DNA of 64,000 nucleotides from positions 632,032,585 to 632,096,584 of the forward strand of contig OX422210.1 of assembly GCA_949130495.1 (NCBI GenBank), read 5' to 3'. The stretch is from Sambucus nigra (taxonomy: Eukaryota > Streptophyta > Magnoliopsida > Dipsacales > Adoxaceae). The position numbers and the translations under genes are program-made. The notes beneath the pieces are model-generated. The model was not told the DNA's origin. It searched no databases and saw nothing but the letters and a program-made list of their open reading frames with translations. Below, in pieces: positions 23,501-32,247 of the stretch. Numbering within the stretch: position 1 is the stretch's first letter; every line of letters begins with the position of its first letter.

Positions 23501-26500
23501 GTAGCGTCTACCATCTGGTCGATGCGGGGGAGAGGGAAGCTGTCTTTGGGACAATGCTTGTTGAGGTCTGTGAAGTCCACGCACATTCTCCACTTGCCGT
23601 TGGCCTTTGGGACGATGACTGCATTGGACAGCCACTCAGGGTAGATGACCTCTCTGATAAATTCAGCGTCTTCTAATTTTTTAACCTCATCCCTGATGAC
23701 CTCATACTTTTCTCTAGAGTAAATCCTCCTCTTCTGCTTTACCGGCTTCACTCCCTCTACCACATTGAGTTTGTGGCACATGATTTTAGGGTCGATCCCT
23801 GGCATATCTACATGACTCCACGCGAAGACGCTTCGCCTTCTCCTTAACAGTTTGATGAGGTCTTCCTTGATACTGGGCTTCAGAGATTTGCCAACTTGGA
23901 CGGTTTTTCCCGGGTCATCCTCATCGAGGATGATGGGTTCTACCTCCTCAGCGGCCTCTCCTTTTTTGAGCTTCGTCTCGTCCCTGGGGTCTAGGGTATC
24001 AATGTTGTAAGTGGCTGTAGCCCTCTTGTGTGCCTCCCTTTCTTCAGCGGAGTTGTAGTAGCACTCTCTCGCTGTCGTCTGGTCTCCCTGAACTTCCCCC
24101 ACCCCATAAGGGGTAGGGAACTTAACCATCTGGTGGACCGTAGACGGCACAGCTTCAAACCCCTTGAGGGCCACACGTCCCAGTATGATGTTGTATGCCG
24201 AAAACACATGCTCATCCAGCACAAAGAAACTGACCCTCTTGGTGAGCCATCTCGGCCACTCGTCCCCCATCCTGACATCAGCCTCATATATTCCTAGGGG
24301 GTGAACCTTCTCCCCACTGAACCCAATCAATGGATGATGGTAGGGGACAAGTCTGGCACGACTGAGGCCCAAGGCCTTGAAGCATGGCCAGAACATCACA
24401 TCTGCGGATGAGCCCCCATCCACCAGGATCCTCGGCACTTCGCACCCGTGCACCCTGGTGGTGATGACGAGAGGGTCATCATGCGGGGCCAATAGGCCCT
24501 TGAAGTCCATTCTTGAAAATCCCACAATCAAAGTGTCCATATCAACCTTCTTCCTTTTTTCTGACTTGACCTCTACGGAGGTTGAGTGCACCGTCTTCAT
24601 CACTGCCTTAGCCTCAGCGACATGGGCCTTCCTGTCGGCGACCTCAGACCCTCCTCCTGCAAGTCCCCCGGAGATCATTCCCACCCCGAGCGAGATCATA
24701 TTGAGCCTCTTGACAGGGCCGTGGTCGTCTCTCGGCGGGAGGTCGGGGTCGTCCTCATCATCAGAGGGGTCGTCCCCTCTTTTTTGAGGACCTTCTCTGC
24801 AGGCATCGACTCGCTTCTTTCTGGGGTCGTCCCCTCGGCCCCTCTTGAAGTCGGCTTTGTCGACGTACTTTCTGAGCTTCCCTTCCTTCAGCATCTTCTC
24901 AATCTCATCTTTCAGAGCAAAGCATTTGTCTGTTACGTGGCCGTGGTCTTGGTGAAATTCACACCACAGGTTCCTATTTCTCTTGCCGGGGGCTGCCCTC
25001 AGCTTCTCAGGCCACTTCAGTGTCCGGTCACTCTTTATCTCATTGAGGATCTGTTCACAGCTGACCGTCAGAGGGGTGTACCCCGCGGACTTATCATCCA
25101 TGGTCCTCTTCTTCCCCTCTTTGTTCTTCTTGGGGTATTTATTCCCACTTGCACCTCCTTTTTCGTCTTCATGTTTTGCGGCCATCGCCTCTTCGGCGTT
25201 CATCACCTTCCCTGCTGTTGACAACAGCTCAGCCATCGTCCTCGGAGGGTCTTCGGCAAGCTTCCATAATAGCTTCCCCTTTTGGAGCCCTCCAATCAGG
25301 GCTGTCATAGCTATGCTCTCCTCATAGTCTTCCACCTCCAGCTTCTCTTTATTGAATCTGGCTATGTAGTCTCTCAGAGTCTCGTTCTTTCCCTGCTTAA
25401 CATAGAGCAGGTGTGTGGTCTTCTTCTGTGGCCTCACCCCAAAGCAGAAATTGTGGATGAACAGGTCTGCCAACTGCTTAAAGTTTCCAATAGAATTTTT
25501 TGGAAGAGACGTGTACCAAACATGCGCAGCCCCTGTCAAGGTACCAGAGAAGGCACGACACCTCATCTCATCTGAGATAGAGTATATGTCTGCCGCCGAC
25601 TGATACATTTCCACGTGGTGGACAGGGTTGGTGCTCCCATCGTATCTTGGGGTGACCACGGGAGGCTTGAACTTCGATGGCGTGGGGAAGTTGACGATCT
25701 TTGCCACAAAGGGTGAGCCCATGGTGTATCCCCTCTGAAGAGGGTCCCGGCTCTTCAGTATGTCGCCAATCTTATCCTCTAACCTCTGTATTGAGTCATT
25801 CCAGGGCCTCACAGGGTCGGCCTGGCCGATGTTATCCCCTGCTGCCTCTCGGAGGTGGATGGAGGGCTCCGCTACGGCAGGCCTGTGTCGGCTATTTACT
25901 TCCCTTTGGCCGTCATCCCGTCTTTGGGGTCGGCCTTCTGCTTCTTTCCTAGATCTCGCTGCGCTTCTTGACTTGGACAACTTGTCTCGCAGGTCATTCA
26001 CTGGGCCCAGCCTCTCGAATGCCGACCCCCTGCTCAGACGGTCAAAAGCAGAGCCTCTTGGGCGATCATCATGGTTTGGTCTCCCGCACTTTCCTCTACT
26101 GTCCTGGAGGGGTCGTACTGTATTGTTGGAGACCTCATATGGCTCCCAGCATTCTACTGGAGCCTCTTCTTCCTCCAGATCATCATACCTGTCCTCTGGG
26201 CAAGGGTTTCCTTGCCTCCCCAGGCGTAAACGCCGGGGGTCAGCAACATCCCTACGCCGCTGAGGGGGTGGCAGGTCTTTATGTGGTGCCTGGGGTGGTC
26301 CCCTGGCCTCATGATGTCCTGGAGCTGCTGCCGGAGTAATCATCTCAGGTGAGACCCCTGGTGGTCTCAGTATATTCTGACTCAGAGCTGTAAACTGCTC
26401 CTGCATCATCCGCTGGCTGGCTGCCAGAGACTTTAGGGCTGCTGCCACATCAGCCATCTCAGACTGAGGTGGTGGCTGACTGGAACTGGGTCTTCCCCCA

Positions 26501-26544
26501 TCATCCGGCGGGGGAAGTGGTGGCGGTGGCATCTCAGGTGCCAT
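20599..26544 (-). CDS. gag-pol: Gag-Pol polyprotein of element B (Tat lineage)
   Basis: 1981 residues without interruption. Gag occupies about 1-600: proline-rich N-terminus, a core with SGTLTGAAHVWYTSLP near 330, and a zinc motif CEFHQDHGHVTDKC near 525. Protease shows LVDGGSSADVMF near 700. Reverse transcriptase spans about 915-1150 with FPLPRID, SFMDAYSGYNQI and the catalytic YVDDM near 1075. A first RNase H (about 1215-1300) reads YLAVSES where the catalytic aspartate is expected. A second, archaeal-type RNase H (about 1397-1520) keeps VDGSS, NNEAEYEAL, HSDS and GRADALA. Integrase has the H-H-C-C zinc region near 1620-1665 and the D-D-E core (GIDLVGP, SDNGTQF, NGQTEV). The end reads NPWNADHLKKYYQ. 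The dual RNase H defines the Tat lineage. The ATG lies 162 bases after the primer site. Confidence 0.95.
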   Translation of the reverse strand: MAPEMPPPPLPPPDDGGRPSSSQPPPQSEMADVAAALKSLAASQRMMQEQFTALSQNILRPPGVSPEMITPAAAPGHHEARGPPQAPHKDLPPPQRRRDVADPRRLRLGRQGNPCPEDRYDDLEEEEAPVECWEPYEVSNNTVRPLQDSRGKCGRPNHDDRPRGSAFDRLSRGSAFERLGPVNDLRDKLSKSRSAARSRKEAEGRPQRRDDGQREVNSRHRPAVAEPSIHLREAAGDNIGQADPVRPWNDSIQRLEDKIGDILKSRDPLQRGYTMGSPFVAKIVNFPTPSKFKPPVVTPRYDGSTNPVHHVEMYQSAADIYSISDEMRCRAFSGTLTGAAHVWYTSLPKNSIGNFKQLADLFIHNFCFGVRPQKKTTHLLYVKQGKNETLRDYIARFNKEKLEVEDYEESIAMTALIGGLQKGKLLWKLAEDPPRTMAELLSTAGKVMNAEEAMAAKHEDEKGGASGNKYPKKNKEGKKRTMDDKSAGYTPLTVSCEQILNEIKSDRTLKWPEKLRAAPGKRNRNLWCEFHQDHGHVTDKCFALKDEIEKMLKEGKLRKYVDKADFKRGRGDDPRKKRVDACREGPQKRGDDPSDDEDDPDLPPRDDHGPVKRLNMISLGVGMISGGLAGGGSEVADRKAHVAEAKAVMKTVHSTSVEVKSEKRKKVDMDTLIVGFSRMDFKGLLAPHDDPLVITTRVHGCEVPRILVDGGSSADVMFWPCFKALGLSRARLVPYHHPLIGFSGEKVHPLGIYEADVRMGDEWPRWLTKRVSFFVLDEHVFSAYNIILGRVALKGFEAVPSTVHQMVKFPTPYGVGEVQGDQTTARECYYNSAEEREAHKRATATYNIDTLDPRDETKLKKGEAAEEVEPIILDEDDPGKTVQVGKSLKPSIKEDLIKLLRRRRSVFAWSHVDMPGIDPKIMCHKLNVVEGVKPVKQKRRIYSREKYEVIRDEVKKLEDAEFIREVIYPEWLSNAVIVPKANGKWRMCVDFTDLNKHCPKDSFPLPRIDQMVDATAGHELMSFMDAYSGYNQIFMNPEDSEMTAFITDKGTYCYRVMPFGLKNAGATYQRLVNKMFEDQIGKSMEVYVDDMLTKSLKAEDHVADLERTFNTMDKYKMKLNPAKCVFGVGAGKFLGFIVNQRGIEANPEKIKALIEMKTPKSIKDVQRLTGRVAALNRFVSRATDRCLPFFKILRKAFEWSEECDEAFKQLKSYLGSPLLLSRPVEGERLYVYLAVSESAISAAIVRDEDGIQKPVYFNSKALQGAEQRYPRMEKLAYALIHASRKMKPYFQSHTMVILTDSPLRQVLHKPEKSGRLMTWAIELGEFDIVYQPKTAIKGQALADFVAEFTWEEDEAEGETLGKADTEDRPADTPAEMAETSTARRKVTENEEGRYIFRQGSLSEGNFSKGKTPWSLFVDGSSCDSGSGAGLILSAPDGTDVEYALRFNFKASNNEAEYEALIAGLSLAKSLSVSQILVHSDSRLVVNQILGAYEAKDERMARYLDKVRSLLKNFKEVKFKRIPRLDNGRADALARLASATRTDIRRTVPVEILLRPTIEDDEGTLGICMNVSQEPSWMDPLIRYIKGGEMPEASQERKKLRYRAAKFAVIGDTLYKKGFLLPLLRCVHPSEVPSILQDVHEGSCSSHIGGRSLAKRVITQGYWWPTLGKDAAAYVKKCDKCQRFATIPHQPHQPLTSITSPWPFAVWGIDLVGPLPRAVNNYRFLIVAIDYFSKWVEAEPMVMITEQKTFQFIWKNVICRYGLPNTLISDNGTQFKNASLQKYCERVRIKQFFSTPGRPQANGQTEVTNRTILDGIKKRLEEAKGRWVEELYAVLWAYRTTVRTPTGETPFMLAYGSEAVIPTEVEFPTHRVQMYDPQGNTEERRLDLDLIEERREDAEIRQASYQQRTANFYNQRVKQRPIAVGDLVLKKTWQKPNKLHPNWHGPYRVIDEVVPGTYRLENLEGEPFSNPWNADHLKKYYQ

Positions 26545-26706
26545 GTGCTTGAGCTATGAAGAGCTGAACTGAAGAAAATACTGGTTAGCTTGGGAACCTT
26601 AGTAGGTCTCTTTCAATGGTGAAACACCTCCTCTCAGGGGGAGTGTTGGTTCACCACCAGAGTGCCCAGTGAGGTCAAGCTGTACAAAGGAAGAGATGTC
26701 TTCTCG

Positions 26707-26724
26707 TTCCCACAGACGGCGCCA
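26707..26724 (-). other. Primer-binding site of element B
   Basis: The minus strand reads TGGCGCCGTCTGTGGGAA, three bases after the 5' LTR. This is the form seen in Tat/Ogre-lineage elements (for Ogre reported as complementary to a tRNA-Arg). The tRNA assignment is from family knowledge and was not checked here. Confidence 0.8.
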
Positions 26725-26727
26725 AAC

Positions 26728-27588
26728 TGATGATGCTGAGATTTAGCACCACCAGATAAGTGTTAGTGAGCTCAAACAGTAGCAGCCATGGCAGCCATAG
26801 AGGTGTATGAGTGTATAAGTATGTAAGTGTATAGAAGGGGATGAGTATAAGAGGGAATAAGACAATGATGTATAGTGGTTCAGCCAATTTGGCCTACATC
26901 CACTGTGAGTATGTGATCCACTAAGTATGGGCACTAATGGCCTTGGATACAATGCACATAACCCTCTCACCCTCTCTCTATTGTGTGTGTACAAGCAGAG
27001 TTTTAGCTAGGGCTACTGTTCATGGATCGATCCCCTGTAGGGTTGTAGGTGACAAGTATATATAGGTCTTGGGGGGTGTAGTGTACCCCCCAGGTAAGCA
27101 TGGTGCATGTGAAGAATGATCTAGCCAATCCCCTGTTGACACCTGTAGATGCCAAATGATGACATAATATTCTCTCACGTGAGGGGGTGATTCGGTTGTA
27201 ACGGTCTTCCACGTGTCATATGAGCCTCACGCGCACTGTTCCACGCGTCTCCCAAACCACGCGCTGTCATGATATCACCCTCGGCCTATGAGCCGAGGCC
27301 GAGGGCAAAGTTTCTTCCGGTAGTGAGTCTGGCTTGATTCTGTCCTCGTACTGTCGTACCCTCGTAGGGTCGGCCGGAGCCTGGCGAGGGGTCGGCCCCT
27401 CGTAGGGTCGTCTGGAGCCTGGTGAAGGGTCGGCCCCTCGCAGGGTCGTCTGGAGCCTGGTGAAGGGTCGGCCCCTCGTAGGGTCGTCTGGGTCTGGTGA
27501 AGGCCAGTTGGGGCCTGGTGAAGGGTCGGCCCCTCTTAGGGTCGTCCGTTGTGGAGGCGACCCTCCTAGAATATAAACGGGTATATCA
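26728..27588 (-). repeat. 5' LTR of element B
   Basis: 861 bp, offset exactly 11,545 bases from the other LTR. It should supply the promoter for the sense transcript. Identity of the two LTRs implies very few or no substitutions since insertion. Confidence 0.95.
27057..27064 (-). promoter_or_regulatory. TATA box of the element B promoter
   Basis: The minus strand reads CCTATATATAC inside the 5' LTR. Transcription would start about 30 bases downstream (near 27030), leaving about 300 bases of R-U5 before the primer site. The same box in the 3' LTR is at 15512-15519. Confidence 0.6.
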
Positions 27589-27593
27589 ATTAT
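27589..27593. repeat. Target-site duplication of element B, right copy
   Basis: ATTAT, identical to 15178-15182. Five bases is the usual duplication length for Ty3-type integrases. Confidence 0.9.
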
Positions 27594-29005
27594 CGTGAAG
27601 TTTGGTCGCTTTCTGAAAAAGTTTCGTTGGATATTATAGATTTGGGGGCATTTTAATAATTTTAACTTTCGGGTTTTAATCCAAACTCTTCACGAAAATT
27701 GAAGACCTTTTGATTCTCTTCGTGGGGACGTTGACGGTGCATGATTCCGATGTATAATGAAGAAGTTATGGAATTTTTAGGATGGTTTTGTCTTCAAAAT
27801 CACACTCAAGGGCATTTTTGTCATTCCATTATTTTGTTTTTTGTCCTAGTGTCTTTTTGGATGTTGTATTCGTCTGCGTTATCTTCACGTAGCCTTTAGC
27901 CGTGTCTAATTTCGAGTTATAACGAATAAGTTACGTCATTTTCCGTATTGTTGGACAAAGTTGCAGAATGCAGGCCTGTAAGGGTCGAATCAACTCAGCC
28001 AAAACCGAACCGATTAAATTTGCACCAGAAACAACTTTTTTTGATTCCCCTGGTTTCAAATTGATTCATCCAAAACTGAATTGATTCGGTCCTACATATT
28101 TTGAACTTTTCTTTTTACAAGTTTTCCCTTAGGTTTTAACTATATAAACAAATTCATCTCATTTTGATGAGATATATTCCATTTTAGCTTAGATTTTAGG
28201 GTTCTTTGTCGAAGCTTTAGCCCTACTCCACCATTTCCATGGTTTTTTTTGCCCATTTTTAAGTTATATTACTATTCATTTGTCTTTGTTTTAGCTTAAT
28301 TTCATTTGTGTATTTTATTTCCATGCCTAGATAATTGTTGTTTTCATTTATTCCTTGCTTTAATTAGTTATTTGTTGTTTAATTTAGTTTTAATCATGCA
28401 TAGTCTGCAGAATTGCGGGTTGGGGTTGCGTTTCCACCATTAATGGGCGTCGAGTTCTGAAAGTTAGATTTTCTGTAAAATTGAATTTAATCAAAACCTC
28501 GGGTATTAATGTCGGATTGTAATGCGTTTAACTTTCTTTGTCATGAAACTTTAGTGTTTATAGCGATAATGCGAATTTAATCCGCGTGTGACCATTTTCG
28601 ATTAAATATTTTATCTCGCAACTTTTGATTGGATTCCTTCTTACGTGATGTTTATGATTAGTTAAATATGCTCGATTAAATAGCTTTCGAACCGGAATTC
28701 TAATTATGTGTAGTTTAGCCCACGAAGGGAATGCGATCCCAACTCTCGTTTTAATTAGTTGTAGTATATTGTTAACTTCCTATTTTTCCTTTTCACCATT
28801 TTCAACCCATCACCTTTTATACTTTTATTCTTGAAGTAATAAATAAATTAAAATTTATACGACATTCCCTGTGGACTCTCGATACCCGAACTTACCGCTA
28901 TACTTATAAAGCAAGTGTAGTTAGAGTTTGGGTTTTTTGTATATTGGCGGAGAATCTAAAATAATGACAGTGCTTCTACACGAGCGCTTAGTTCGCGCCG
29001 CATCA
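27594..29005 (+). repeat. 5' LTR of element A, right piece
   Basis: Resumes the LTR (CGTGAAGTTTGG..., compare 32414 and 33798) directly after the right ATTAT duplication of element B, and ends CGCCGCATCA. It contains two pairs of AATCGATT-like palindromes (27988, 28008, 28059, 28079) and a TATA box (TATATAAA, 28141-28148). Together with 15016-15182 the LTR is about 1580 bp. Confidence 0.8.
28141..28148 (+). promoter_or_regulatory. TATA box in the 5' LTR of element A
   Basis: TATATAAA lies about 60 bases after the last palindrome of the array. The same arrangement is seen in the 3' LTR (TATATAAA, 34354-34361). Confidence 0.6.
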
Positions 29006-29008
29006 AAA

Positions 29009-29026
29009 TGGCGTCGTTGTCGGGGA
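29009..29026 (+). other. Primer-binding site, tRNA-Asp (Athila) type, element A
   Basis: TGGCGTCGTTGTCGGGGA differs at two bases from TGGCGCCGTTGCCGGGGA, the primer site of plant Athila elements, which is complementary to the tRNA-Asp 3' end. It lies three bases after the LTR. Confidence 0.75.
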
Positions 29027-29199
29027 GTGTTTTGTTTTAGATTGTTATTATTTTATTATTTGGTAGTATTTTGTCTTTTGTATTTTTATTCTTTATTTTA
29101 ACCTTTTTTCAGGATTTACACATTTGAACGCTAAGAAACTTTGAATTCGGTCGTGCACCTTCCTATATGGACTATTAATCTACAAACAATTCGGTAATT

Positions 29200-29958
29200 A
29201 TATCTTATTTTTATAGTTATGTTGGTAATTCTAATGATTCTTTATTTTGGAATAGTTCTCAAACCTTCCATTCTCAAGAATTCGTGCCTCCACATATTAC
29301 CGTGCATCAAGTCCTTCGAATTCTTCATAATGAAAGGCTTGAGAAGATTTATCGGGATGAAAATAGTTGTTGGGAGCTTGAGTTGGATTCATTATTCGAA
29401 TCCAGCGACGATTTTTCTTCCAATACTTATGATATTGAAGAAGAGTTTCAACCAAATGAGGAATCCGAGGATTTAGACCCAAGTAAGCTTACTTTGGAAG
29501 AATCCCTTTTACTTTTCACCCAAAGAGCGGATAACTATATTGGTGCTGGATCGAGAATTGAAGCACTTTGTAATGAAATTGATTCTTTTTTGGAAATCAA
29601 CAAGGAGGTGGAAACTTATGTTTCACCTCAACTTTTTAAAGAACATTTCATTGAAAATGAGTCTTTCTCCCCCGAAATTCAATTTCTTTCTGACGATGAG
29701 TTGGTTGAGATTGAATTTAGTTCATTACCATATTCCTTTACCGCAATTGAACCATTAGCGATACCGACTGATTCCTATGACTCGGTAGAAATTATTGAAA
29801 CTTCTACACCTTTTGGCGATGAGGACTCTTTGTCGGACTTGTTTTCCAAGATGGATTTTTCCCCCATGTGTGACCCACCTCCCATTCTAATTGAAAAACC
29901 TTTGGGAGGTGATCTATTTCTCTTGGATCCGAACTGTACCTCTCCCTTTATTGTCTAA
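29200..29958 (+). CDS. Small acidic protein of a non-autonomous retrotransposon, function unknown
   Basis: A frame of 252 residues with no internal stop. The position equivalent to the ATG of the related frame in element D (48156) reads ATA here, so the start may be lost; the first in-frame start considered is near 29284. The protein is strongly acidic and hydrophilic, with no membrane segment, zinc finger or enzyme motif. Blocks shared with element D include FYSY.GNSNDS, WELELDSLFE, EVET.VSPQ.FKE and EIEF.SL. It does not look like Gag. It is the only substantial frame between the LTRs, and its counterpart in a sister element sits at the same place. I do not recognise the family; it could be a remnant of a longer Athila-type Gag or a protein special to these elements. 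Confidence 0.5.
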   Translation: MSYFYSYVGNSNDSLFWNSSQTFHSQEFVPPHITVHQVLRILHNERLEKIYRDENSCWELELDSLFESSDDFSSNTYDIEEEFQPNEESEDLDPSKLTLEESLLLFTQRADNYIGAGSRIEALCNEIDSFLEINKEVETYVSPQLFKEHFIENESFSPEIQFLSDDELVEIEFSSLPYSFTAIEPLAIPTDSYDSVEIIETSTPFGDEDSLSDLFSKMDFSPMCDPPPILIEKPLGGDLFLLDPNCTSPFIV

Positions 29959-32247
29959 ATCCCCCATTGTCCCCCCAAATTTATAATTGGTGATGGTTCA
30001 TTTCTTTTGCGTTACACATGTCGTCCGTTGTTCAAACGGAATTCCTATTTTCTATGAGGCATGCATGTTCGGGAGGGTCCACCATGGATCTCTCGAAGAC
30101 GAATTGTATTTTGGATGGACTCTCAAATATTTAGACTTCTAGTGTATAGTTAGTTAGAAGTCCAAATTGTAGGTTGTAAATAGTTAGCTTTTTATTTTTT
30201 TTCTTTCTTTAGTTTTCATCTCCTTTTAATTATAGTCTAGTGTAATTAGTTAAAGTTTTTTGGTTATTATTTTTGTTATGCTTGTTACTAACTTGTTTTG
30301 TAGATTCAATGGACTTGAACTTATCGAAGATCACTCCATTTTGGGTAACATCTTTCTTTTTCCTATCTTTATGTTGTGTTCTTGATTAGCATTGAGCACA
30401 ATGCAACATTTAAGTTAGGACGTGTGGGATATTATATCCATTCTTTGTTTTGGTCCACTGATTTGATCACATGTTAGTTACTAAGAATGCCTTTTTGTAA
30501 AAAATTGAAAATTTTCAAAAATGTTTTCTTTCTTTTTTCTTTTGTTTGGCATTTCACTGTTGTTTTCGATGATAAATTTTAATAATTGCCCGATCCATTA
30601 GACATTCAATGATGCATGTTATTGATTTTATATGTTATTAGACTTTGGTCCTCCAATCATTGATATTATGAATAACTTCATGAATTAAACTTTAAACCAG
30701 AGCACATGCGCTTTTCTTGTTTTATTGATTTGGTTTAAGATTTTTATAACTCGGTAATCTTTTTTTGCATTGTATATACTTATATAAGTGAGATTCGAGA
30801 CATACCTTATTTTGTGAGTGTTATACACTACTCTTTCCTCATTGAAAACATTGAATTCGTAGGTAATCTCACTATTCTTTCATTTGATCGCTCATTAATT
30901 GAGTTCATTTATGAAATGTGTTACTTGAGCATGATTTTCAAAGTTGTTTTGACTCGAGAATTGCGTAAACCTTAGGAAATGATCATATGCTCTCTTTGTT
31001 ATATCACCCATATTGGCCTAGACATCACCTAATATATTTCCCTAGTCAACCCCTTTGAGACTAAATATAGCCTTTCATTTCATTACCCAAATTCCCATAA
31101 CCAACTCCACATTGGAGTTGTATACCATACATATTACCTTCCATACCTTATTTTGGAATGGTACTTGGGATTGAATGGTGTTCATGTTTTGTGGTTGCAA
31201 TTAAGCATATAAGAGTGAGAAAAGTGAAGAAACTAGAGAAGTGAAAAAGAAAAGAAAAAATGAAAAAACAAAAGAAAACAAAATAAAAACATGAGAAAAA
31301 GAAGAAGAGAAAGAGAAAGTTGCATATGTTGTATATAGTGTTCAATAATCCTTGTTACTCTCCTATTTCATATTTAATGCTTGTTATGGAAGATATTTTC
31401 CAGTTTTTGATATTGCCTACAATTTTCCATTATCCCAAGTTTTTCATCCTCAAACACTTTGAATCGATAAATATTTCCTTCATTTCATAATTCGAGCCTA
31501 GCCTACATTACAACCCTATAAAGTCCTATGTGATCCTAAGGTGAGTTCAATTAAATTTTTTAAATAGTTTTGATAATCTGTGAAAATACATTTCGCCTCC
31601 TTTAATGAGCGGTATCTTTCATTGAGATTAAATAATTTTTCATTTTATATATAGCGTTCTTCAATTTATGACATATGTGCGGCCTAGTTTCCATTTACAT
31701 TTACTCTTTATGCCCGCATGTCCCGTGTAGTACCTCCTTTTTTTGAGTGATTTTATTTGTTGAGCGTAATGCCCGGTGAGGATTGACTTATATGTACACT
31801 TTAATGTTATTTGACTTATTTAAGTTTTGCTCAAATCATACTTTGCATGTGCTCGCTCCCCTCCCACTTTTAAGGTTTCAATTCTCTAATGTTCGTTCTA
31901 TAATGTTAATAACATCATATTTTTGTGTGAATTTATTCACTTTGCTATAGAACATGTTAAAATGTTGTTCGTTATTGTTAATCATGTCTGTTTTGTTGGT
32001 TTGGGCATATTTTGATGGAAACTATGAAGTTTGTGGGTTTCATCCCTGAAAACCCTCACGAGATGACACATGTCAACTAGGGTAACCTAGGGGTTTAACG
32101 GCTTATTGCATATGCTAAATGCAATCGTTCTCCTGCAGAAGTGGCATTTATCCCCTTTGTACATATCTCAATTTTTGTGGTTTACTTGTAGTTCTTCTTG
32201 CTTTGTAGTTCATTGCTAAGGACTAGCAATGTGTAAGTTAGGGGGTG
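29959..32247 (+). other. Non-coding interior of element A, with internal and terminal polypurine tracts
   Basis: About 2.3 kb without a credible coding region. At 30391-30420 it reads CATTGAGCACAATGC then TTTAAGTTAGGA, a worn copy of the GAGGACAATGC...TTTAAGTTAGGGGG block seen in element D. A purine-rich tract lies at 31211-31318, with an equivalent in D at 50110-50222. The interior ends with the terminal polypurine tract AAGTTAGGGGG (32236-32245). Confidence 0.5.

Larger units (their letters stand above)
15183..27588 (-). mobile_element. Intact Tat-lineage Ty3 retrotransposon with antisense gene (element B)
   Basis: A 12,406-bp element, minus strand. LTRs of 861 bp each (15183-16043 and 26728-27588) read the same at every position I compared, and the 5-bp target duplication ATTAT is perfect. 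From right to left: 5' LTR, primer site, a leader of about 160 bases, a single 1981-codon gag-pol, a 13-copy tandem array, a convergent three-exon gene on the plus strand, a polypurine tract, 3' LTR. The dual RNase H and the primer-site type place it in the Tat lineage. There is no extra frame before gag, unlike Ogre. It inserted into the 5' LTR of element A and is the youngest insertion here. Confidence 0.95.

Noticed and set aside
20599..26544. An endogenous plant pararetrovirus
   Set aside because: The order protease-RT-RNase H-integrase, the LTRs, a 5-bp duplication and the presence of integrase show a Ty3 retrotransposon. No movement protein or coat motif was found.
29200..29958. An envelope-like gene
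   Set aside because: No signal peptide, no membrane segment, and the position is directly after the primer site rather than after pol.
31148..31345. A small membrane protein on the minus strand (phenylalanine-rich)
   Set aside because: It is the complement of a purine-rich tract in the interior of element A, and the same artefact appears in element D near 50050-50250.
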